From Dysgonamonadaceae bacterium (lineage in GTDB: Bacteria > Bacteroidota > Bacteroidia > Bacteroidales > Azobacteroidaceae), in contig JAITTA010000203.1 in assembly GCA_031287395.1 (NCBI GenBank), positions 1-11,992 of the forward strand: 11,992 nucleotides of DNA, written 5' to 3'. The position numbers and the translations under genes were made by a program. Shown piece after piece: positions 6,376 through 11,992 of the stretch. Under the pieces are notes generated by a model. That model did not search any database, was not told the origin of the DNA, and saw only the letters and a program-made list of their open reading frames with translations. Numbering within the stretch: the stretch's first letter is position 1; each line of letters starts with the position of its first letter.

Positions 6376-7215
6376 TCAAGGCAACTTTATTGTCATATCA
6401 TACCATCCTGCAAACGTTCCTGCGGAAACAGCCCTGCGAAAATATATATTGACTAGTTTAGATGCCGGGTTATAATAAGTTAGTTTGGTACTCAGGTCCA
6501 CTTCCTGCCAAATAGCGCCGTACGTAGCATGCAAAAAAGGAGTATCAAGCCTCCACATTCCGCTTGTAGGGGAAGTAACCCCTGTGAGGAAAGTAATTTT
6601 ACCGGTGTCATCCCAATTCAACTTAATATTAGACCCTGCAAAATTTGGACTAAGACTATCAAAACGTTTTTCCAATTTATAAACCGGTTTTTCCAAATTA
6701 ACTGACACATACCATTTTACCGGAACATTTTCAAACTTAACGCCATAAAGGACTTCAACTACAGGATCCGAATAGATGGCATCGCCAACCAAACGCCATT
6801 CTATACCGTTGAAAATAAATTCTACGGGTTTTCCTTTAACGCCACTTTGATTCACGCCCACAGCCGTAATAGCATACGTAGCAGCCAAGCTTTCATTCAG
6901 ATAATCCAAGTTTTCTGCCGGATATTTCTGACCTAATTCTACCACTCTTGCTGCGTATGCATTTTCATCATTCTTTGCCAGAAAGTCATCTTTATCTGCT
7001 TTTTTCTCTGCTAATACATAAAATTCGGTGCATGCCTGATTCGGCATAAAACGTAAGTTCACAGTAGCATCTGCATCCGTACCCGCAGGAATAGCGTAAT
7101 TATAGATGGTAACAAGCGGTCCAGACTCCCCGCCTTCCGCTAAATTATCCACTTCTTCACAGCCGCTAAAACACAATGCCAGCAGAACCGCAAAACTATA
7201 TATTATTTTTTTCAT
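6376..7215 (-). CDS. SusCD-associated outer-membrane lipoprotein of unknown function
   Basis: This 279-residue protein starts with a lipoprotein signal peptide: MKK, a hydrophobic core (4-15) and the lipobox FSGC with the lipidated Cys at 19. Acidic residues follow (EE at 20-21), in keeping with outer-membrane and perhaps surface export in Bacteroidota. The first half (about 33-136) may be a fibronectin-like beta domain. It has VTIYNYAIPAG, a helical insert (73-110), and a closing ATYAITAVGVNQSG. The second half (about 138-279) is beta-rich, starting GIEWRLVGDAIYSDPVVE, and recalls C-terminal modules of small lipoproteins encoded after SusCD pairs; I do not recognise a named family. It lies 45 bases after the SusD-like gene and is last in the operon, the position of SusE/SusF-like accessory binders. 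A ligand-binding role at the cell surface is inferred from context only. Confidence 0.8.
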   Translation of the reverse strand: MKKIIYSFAVLLALCFSGCEEVDNLAEGGESGPLVTIYNYAIPAGTDADATVNLRFMPNQACTEFYVLAEKKADKDDFLAKNDENAYAARVVELGQKYPAENLDYLNESLAATYAITAVGVNQSGVKGKPVEFIFNGIEWRLVGDAIYSDPVVEVLYGVKFENVPVKWYVSVNLEKPVYKLEKRFDSLSPNFAGSNIKLNWDDTGKITFLTGVTSPTSGMWRLDTPFLHATYGAIWQEVDLSTKLTYYNPASKLVNIYFRRAVSAGTFAGWYDMTIKLP

Positions 7216-7260
7216 ACTATAAATTCTTTACTATTTTATTTACTATCCAATCAAACTTTT

Positions 7261-8844
7261 TTACCACGCAGGATCCGAATCAGGAGGAGTTACCGGAGCA
7301 GGATTATTTTCGTCGGGATTAATACTGAAATTATTATTAAATTCCGTACGAACGATACAATAGTTCATCCAAGTAGGAGAGGTAGATGTATTATATCTTC
7401 TACTTACCGGGTGGTTGGTTCCTGTATAACTGCGGGTAATGCCTTTATTGAGACGCTTGATATCAAACGTAGAAAATCCTTCACCCCAAAGCTCTATTCT
7501 GCGCTGTACCCAGATTTCATTGACAATTAAATCCGAAGACGAGCCGGTACTTACATAAGTCGGATCGCGATACGTTTTGACAAAATTTTCGAGCAACTGC
7601 TTTCCTCTTGACCCATCAGAACTTTGTCTTGCCGCAGCCTCTGCTTCAATCAACATCATTTCTTCTACGCGCATCAATGGAACGGAGGTAGCCGACGCTA
7701 CACTATAATCCTCAAAATTACCTTGCCCTGGTCTGAATTTGAGGGTTGAATAATCTCTAATCTGGGTTGCGTCGGGATAATCACTTTCAATTTCAGCCGC
7801 TGTAGCGCCCGGTTTTTTGTATGATTTTTTACGAAAATCCGTCTCAGGAATAAGGTCGTACAAATGACGGTCTATACAAAAAGCGTCCATACCGGGACCG
7901 GCGTATCCATAGTATTGTTCAGGACACATGAAAGAAGTCCAGTTGCAAATACCCGTCTGAACAACATCATTGTTCGATGTTACGGTAGTGCACCATATCC
8001 ATGAATTGTTATTGTTAGGCGTATTAAACCCGCTTTGTCTGTCCAACCATTGCGCTTGCGTCAGGGGAGTAAACCCGGACTGAGCCAATTTCGCATACTT
8101 TTCGGCCTCTACCCAGTTTCCTATTTCGAGATAAACGCGAGCGAATAGTCCATTCGTAGCAGCCAAACTTGGAATGTTCTTAGCCATAGTCGGCGCTTCC
8201 TTTAAATAGAGAGCCGCTTTTTCCAAGTCCGCCAGAATCATTGGATATAATTCCAAAGCCGTTAGTCGTGGATTGTTGGCTACGTCCACTGTTTCTTCCG
8301 TCACACGGGGAACCGTCAAACCTCCCGGATTATTTACGTAAGAACCGTTTAAGTACAGGCGTGCTAAATCAAAATAAACTATAGCCCTGTAAAAATAGGC
8401 TTTTCCTAAAGCAGCCAACACTTCGGGCGAAGCATTATCGGGGTCAGGCACTAAGGTAATCAATTCATTGGCATTGAAAGCCCATTTATAGTACCATCTC
8501 CATGGGAATTGACAATTGGTATAATCAGGACCGAGTCCTGTACTAATGTTATACCATGTACCAAACTGATTATATACAGCTATATAAGCTATATCCGACC
8601 CCATTAAATCTCGTTGGAGCATCAAAGCCGGATAACCAAAATCCCAGTGATTTCCATTGCCAACGGTGTTATAATTATTCATCCAAGCGTCCAATCCGAC
8701 CCCTGTGGTCAGGATGGCAGCCTCCACTCTTGCTTTTTGTTCGGTCGTAATAGAGGATCCCATAGGTTCCGTTTCATCTAAACAACTACTTAACATCAAT
8801 GAAAAAGTTGTAAAGATCAATCCTATTGTTATTATTCTATTCAT
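7261..8844 (-). CDS. SusD/RagB-family outer-membrane nutrient-binding lipoprotein
   Basis: This 527-residue lipoprotein has a signal peptide ending in the lipobox LSSC, with the lipidated Cys at 21. SusD proteins sit as a lid on the SusC barrel and capture glycans or peptides for import. Family hallmarks include the helical TPR-like core: WRWYYKWAFNANELI (115-129), GKAYFYRAIVYFDLARLYLN (147-166), ELYPMILADLEKAALYL (198-214) and the repeat-like LFARVYLEIGNWVEAEKYAKL (233-253). The C-terminal part has VPLMRVEEMMLIEAEAAAR (388-406) and the typical RRIELWGEGFSTFDIKRLNKG (448-468). The protein ends with a Pro/Asp/Asn-rich tail (508-527). Residues 277-280 are an Asn run. It lies 37 bases after the SusC-like gene on the same strand, so the two are co-transcribed and form one transporter complex. 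The substrate cannot be read from the sequence, and no degradative enzyme is visible nearby. Confidence 0.95.
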   Translation of the reverse strand: MNRIITIGLIFTTFSLMLSSCLDETEPMGSSITTEQKARVEAAILTTGVGLDAWMNNYNTVGNGNHWDFGYPALMLQRDLMGSDIAYIAVYNQFGTWYNISTGLGPDYTNCQFPWRWYYKWAFNANELITLVPDPDNASPEVLAALGKAYFYRAIVYFDLARLYLNGSYVNNPGGLTVPRVTEETVDVANNPRLTALELYPMILADLEKAALYLKEAPTMAKNIPSLAATNGLFARVYLEIGNWVEAEKYAKLAQSGFTPLTQAQWLDRQSGFNTPNNNNSWIWCTTVTSNNDVVQTGICNWTSFMCPEQYYGYAGPGMDAFCIDRHLYDLIPETDFRKKSYKKPGATAAEIESDYPDATQIRDYSTLKFRPGQGNFEDYSVASATSVPLMRVEEMMLIEAEAAARQSSDGSRGKQLLENFVKTYRDPTYVSTGSSSDLIVNEIWVQRRIELWGEGFSTFDIKRLNKGITRSYTGTNHPVSRRYNTSTSPTWMNYCIVRTEFNNNFSINPDENNPAPVTPPDSDPAW

Positions 8845-8881
8845 TTTATTTCAATTTATTGATTTAACCTAAGATTTTCAT

Positions 8882-11800
8882 TTAGAAAGTAACTTGTACT
8901 CCTACCGTCATACTCCGGGGGATTCCGTAGTTTGTTTCTCTTGTTTCTCCTGAATAGCTTACGCGAGGTTCCAATCCTTTCCGCTTCGACCAATAGGCAA
9001 CATTTTCTACGGCGCCATACAAACGAATACTGTTGATATCAATTTTCTTCGTCCATTTAGCAGGGAAAGTATAGCCTAAGTTGATATTCTGGAAATTCAA
9101 CATGCTTGCATCCACCAAGAAACGGTCGGAAGAGGCTGTCTGGCTGTTAGACTCGTTGTCCTGATATCGTGGGATCAGGCTTGAAGTATTGGTTGGCGAC
9201 CATGCTTGGAGTATATCTTTGTGCATGGCGTAACCACCTCCAGAGGATACAGGAGACGCCATGAGAGAAGCATAAGGGCTATCATACACTTTCCCGCCTA
9301 TTTGATAATCAAATGTAATATTCAGATCAAATCCTTTATAGGTAAAAGCCGTTCCAAATCCACCGTAAAAGTCGGGGATAGACGTACCAATGCCAGAGTA
9401 TTGAGATGCCTCCGATGGTCTTGTTGTCGTTTCTTCACCGATCACTTTTCCATCGGAGTCTTTAATCTTCTTATAATATAATGACTCGCCATATTCATTT
9501 AATCCCGCAAATTTCAACAAGTAGAAATCATAGATAGAACCGCCTTCACTGATCCATTTATCTCCGCTGGCAAAACCTTGGTCGGGCGTTTTCAATCTTT
9601 CCGGAGGTAAAGTAATCATCTTGTTCTTTAGCGACGTTACGTTGAAGTTTAAAAGCCATTTGAAATCCTGTGCATCAATAACTTTTCCCACTAAATTCAA
9701 TTCTACGCCATAGTTACGAAGGTCACCTATGTTATCATAAAAACTGGAGTAACCGGAAGATTCCGGAGCAGGACGAAGGAATAAAAGGTCGTAGGAGGTA
9801 CGGTTGTAATATTCAAACGAACCACTTATTCTGTTGTCAAAAAGGTCAAATTCCACACCGGCATTAAAGTTGACATTGGTTTCCCAGGAAATACCTTTGT
9901 TTCCTTTGGCAGAGAAAGGCGTACCTACTGCTCCATCAGACTCTACAATATTATATATATTTGTATAACGATAATTTCCGATATTATCATTCCCGTTGGA
10001 ACCGTAACTGGCTTTCAATTTCAACTGGTTTACCCATGTTACTTCACTCATAAAGTTTTCTTTATCAACCAACCATGCACCGCCGACACTCCAGAAATTA
10101 CCCCAGCGATTGTCCGGATGAAAACGGGAAGAACCGTCGCGACGATAGGACGCCGATATGAAATATTTACTGTCGTAATTGTATTGCGCCCGTCCCAAAA
10201 AACCTCCTACATTGTATCTGATTGTACTGGAACCGGTACTTACTGTATTGACTGCATGATCCAATTCAAGCGCGATACCTGAAAACATATTGTTTTTTGA
10301 TCCACTGAACCGATACTCATTCTGATCATAATATTCATGCCCCACCATCACATCAAATGAGTGTGCGTCGATTTGGTCGGCGTAGGTCAGCAATTGTTGA
10401 TAGGTATAATTATTGTAACGTCTTTGCTCTTTGTAAATTGCACCGTTAGAGGTCGCATATTGTCCAAAATACGGGTTCGTATAATCAGTATAACGATATT
10501 CCTGAGTATAAGAGGAAGCATTGATTTGTAATTTCAATTTATCTGTGAAATTAATATCTGCAAATCCGGTGATATTGAACGAACTGCCATCGTAATTTCT
10601 TTCATTCAATATTGCATCCGAAATGGCATTTGTTCCAGTTAAGAAAGGACGTGTGATGCCGATACTCTCACCATTACCATAGTCATAGCGTTTTATACCA
10701 CGTGCATCATATAGAATATTTTTATTGCCGTCACGAATGTACAAGGGATAAATAGGCGCCATACGAGCAGTGAACGCGAAGATGTTACTGGAACTTCCGC
10801 TTCCCGAATCATAATCACCCGGCGACTGTGATTTATAAGCGTAATAAGCCAAATTACCTCCTACCTTTAACCATTTTTTAACTTGATAGTCTGCTTTTAA
10901 CCTACCTGTAAAGCGTTGATAATCTGATTTTTCAACAATTCCTTCTTCATCCAGATAGCCGATAGAAGCATAAAAGGTAGATTTGTCATCACCACCGGAG
11001 ATATTCACGTTATAATCTTGGCGAAGACCTTGTTTGTAGACCTCGTCTTTCATATTATCAGGTTGCAAGTAATACTTTTCCCCGTTGGGGCCGGTCACTG
11101 TTCTGCCCAATGTAGCTTTCGGATTGAGCTGTTTATTCACAATCAGCGGTTCTCCTTCAGGAAGTGTATAGACATTGTAGCGTAGTCTGTCCATTAAAGT
11201 GGCATTGGCATTAGCAGCAGCCGTTGCGTCACTTTGTCCCAAACGGTTGTAATAATAATTGTACAAACCGCCATAGTAGGCTTCATAATATTGCCCTGGA
11301 TCTTTGATTAAGTCATAATCTACTCTGCTATAATTCTTCACACCCACTTTGGCGTCCACGCTAACGGTTGCTGAGCCTTTTTTCGCTTTTTTCGTCGTAA
11401 TCATCACGACGCCATTCGCAGCCCGAGAACCGTATAGTGCGTTAGCAGCAGCGTCTTTCAAGACAGTAAATGTCTCAATGTCCTGCTGGTTAATAGAAGA
11501 AAGATTGCCCGTGTAGGGTGTTCCATCCACAATGATCAACGGATCCAAACCTGCATAAAGAGAGGTAAATCCACGAATACGTATGGATGACTGCGAACTT
11601 GGCGAACCGTCGGTGCTGCGAATTTGGACACCAGGCAGCTGTCCTGCAAGCGAATTAACAACATTTGTAGATACGCGCTTTTCCAATTTCTCCGCATTCA
11701 GTGTTGAAGCAGAACCTGTGAACTGGCTCTTTTTCGTTGTTCCATAAGCAACAACAACAACTTCATCCAACAATTTTGCAGAAACTTTCATTACGACCCG

Positions 11801-11992
11801 CATATCCGGCGCAATGGTCACTTCCTGGTCTTCCATTCCCAGATATTTCACAATCAAAGTGGTGGCCGAATTTGGGACATCCAATGTAAACTGCCCGTCA
11901 ATATTAGTAACCGCACCAATTGCCGTGTTACCTTTTACCATCACAGAAACACCAACAATGGGTTCGTTGCTCTCATCTACAACAACCCCTTT
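8882..11992 (-). CDS. SusC/RagA-family TonB-dependent outer-membrane transporter, 5' end outside window
   Basis: The frame stays open to the right edge, giving 1036 visible residues. The GTG at 11944 is an internal Val. The visible part starts inside the N-terminal carboxypeptidase-regulatory-like domain (GVVVDESNEPIVGVSVMVKG, then GAVTNIDGQFTLDVP; about residues 1-70), so only the signal peptide and a few residues (or an extra STN-type domain) are missing. Next comes the SusC hinge LDEVVVVAYGT (about 75-85) and a TonB plug (about 85-205) with LAGQLPGVQIRS, IRIRGFTS, PLIIVDGTPY and the hallmark DAAANALYGSRAANGVVMIT. The remaining 830 residues form the 22-strand beta-barrel, ending in the terminal Phe of VGVQVTF, which is the barrel insertion signal. 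It imports the substrate captured by the SusD partner using TonB/ExbBD energy. The promoter and any linked sigma/anti-sigma or hybrid sensor regulator lie beyond the right edge. Confidence 0.96.
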   Translation of the reverse strand, partial: KGVVVDESNEPIVGVSVMVKGNTAIGAVTNIDGQFTLDVPNSATTLIVKYLGMEDQEVTIAPDMRVVMKVSAKLLDEVVVVAYGTTKKSQFTGSASTLNAEKLEKRVSTNVVNSLAGQLPGVQIRSTDGSPSSQSSIRIRGFTSLYAGLDPLIIVDGTPYTGNLSSINQQDIETFTVLKDAAANALYGSRAANGVVMITTKKAKKGSATVSVDAKVGVKNYSRVDYDLIKDPGQYYEAYYGGLYNYYYNRLGQSDATAAANANATLMDRLRYNVYTLPEGEPLIVNKQLNPKATLGRTVTGPNGEKYYLQPDNMKDEVYKQGLRQDYNVNISGGDDKSTFYASIGYLDEEGIVEKSDYQRFTGRLKADYQVKKWLKVGGNLAYYAYKSQSPGDYDSGSGSSSNIFAFTARMAPIYPLYIRDGNKNILYDARGIKRYDYGNGESIGITRPFLTGTNAISDAILNERNYDGSSFNITGFADINFTDKLKLQINASSYTQEYRYTDYTNPYFGQYATSNGAIYKEQRRYNNYTYQQLLTYADQIDAHSFDVMVGHEYYDQNEYRFSGSKNNMFSGIALELDHAVNTVSTGSSTIRYNVGGFLGRAQYNYDSKYFISASYRRDGSSRFHPDNRWGNFWSVGGAWLVDKENFMSEVTWVNQLKLKASYGSNGNDNIGNYRYTNIYNIVESDGAVGTPFSAKGNKGISWETNVNFNAGVEFDLFDNRISGSFEYYNRTSYDLLFLRPAPESSGYSSFYDNIGDLRNYGVELNLVGKVIDAQDFKWLLNFNVTSLKNKMITLPPERLKTPDQGFASGDKWISEGGSIYDFYLLKFAGLNEYGESLYYKKIKDSDGKVIGEETTTRPSEASQYSGIGTSIPDFYGGFGTAFTYKGFDLNITFDYQIGGKVYDSPYASLMASPVSSGGGYAMHKDILQAWSPTNTSSLIPRYQDNESNSQTASSDRFLVDASMLNFQNINLGYTFPAKWTKKIDINSIRLYGAVENVAYWSKRKGLEPRVSYSGETRETNYGIPRSMTVGVQVTF

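Noticed and set aside
7216..7260. Internal promoter or terminator between the susD-like gene and the lipoprotein gene
   Set aside because: The 45-base A/T-rich spacer shows no hairpin and no convincing -33/-7 pair.
8556..9481. Plus-strand open frames opposite susD and susC
   Set aside because: They are short, inside strongly supported minus-strand genes, and have no recognisable motifs.
11942..11944. GTG at 11944 as the start of the SusC-like gene
   Set aside because: The frame continues upstream to the edge with the typical beginning of the regulatory-like domain (GVVVDESNEPIVGVS); a signal peptide must lie farther upstream.

Overview
The window looks like a chromosomal segment from a member of the Bacteroidota, most likely order Bacteroidales. 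It carries a SusC/SusD outer-membrane uptake pair and lipoproteins with lipoboxes. Start codons are preceded by A/T-rich sequence without clear Shine-Dalgarno motifs, and the core genes sit in an order (lptC, CNNM/CorC protein, PpiD-like foldase, rlmN, pdxA) that I recall from Bacteroidales chromosomes. I cannot name the genus from sequence alone.

Left two thirds, plus strand (1-6273). The 3' end of lptC (LPS export) overlaps by 4 bases the start of a CNNM/CBS/CorC membrane protein. After a 96-base gap with a possible promoter comes a large membrane-anchored parvulin-like foldase. A 191-base array of inverted short words fills the gap to rlmN, the radical-SAM rRNA/tRNA adenine C2-methyltransferase. 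A smaller inverted array of similar design fills the gap to a pdxA-family gene. Two envelope-biogenesis functions (LPS transport, periplasmic folding) therefore sit beside translation and vitamin B6 functions. A perfect 23-bp hairpin with A/T flanks closes this block.

Right third, minus strand (6376-11992). A SusC-like TonB-dependent transporter (5' end beyond the right edge), a SusD-like substrate-binding lipoprotein and a third lipoprotein of unknown function lie 37 and 45 bases apart and read as one operon, convergent with pdxA. No glycosidase, peptidase or regulator of this locus is inside the window, so the nutrient is unknown.

The two most unusual items are as follows. (1) The pdxA-family protein is a full-length intact ORF, yet by my alignment all three metal-binding histidines of PdxA (E. 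coli H166, H211, H266) are replaced by Asn, Asn and Tyr, and several substrate-site residues are also changed. It may be a pseudoenzyme or a protein with a new role at the ancestral pdxA position. (2) The ppiD-rlmN gap is built almost entirely from five 8-9 base 'words', in one orientation to the left of a 24-base loop and in the opposite orientation to the right, ending 5 bases before the rlmN start codon.
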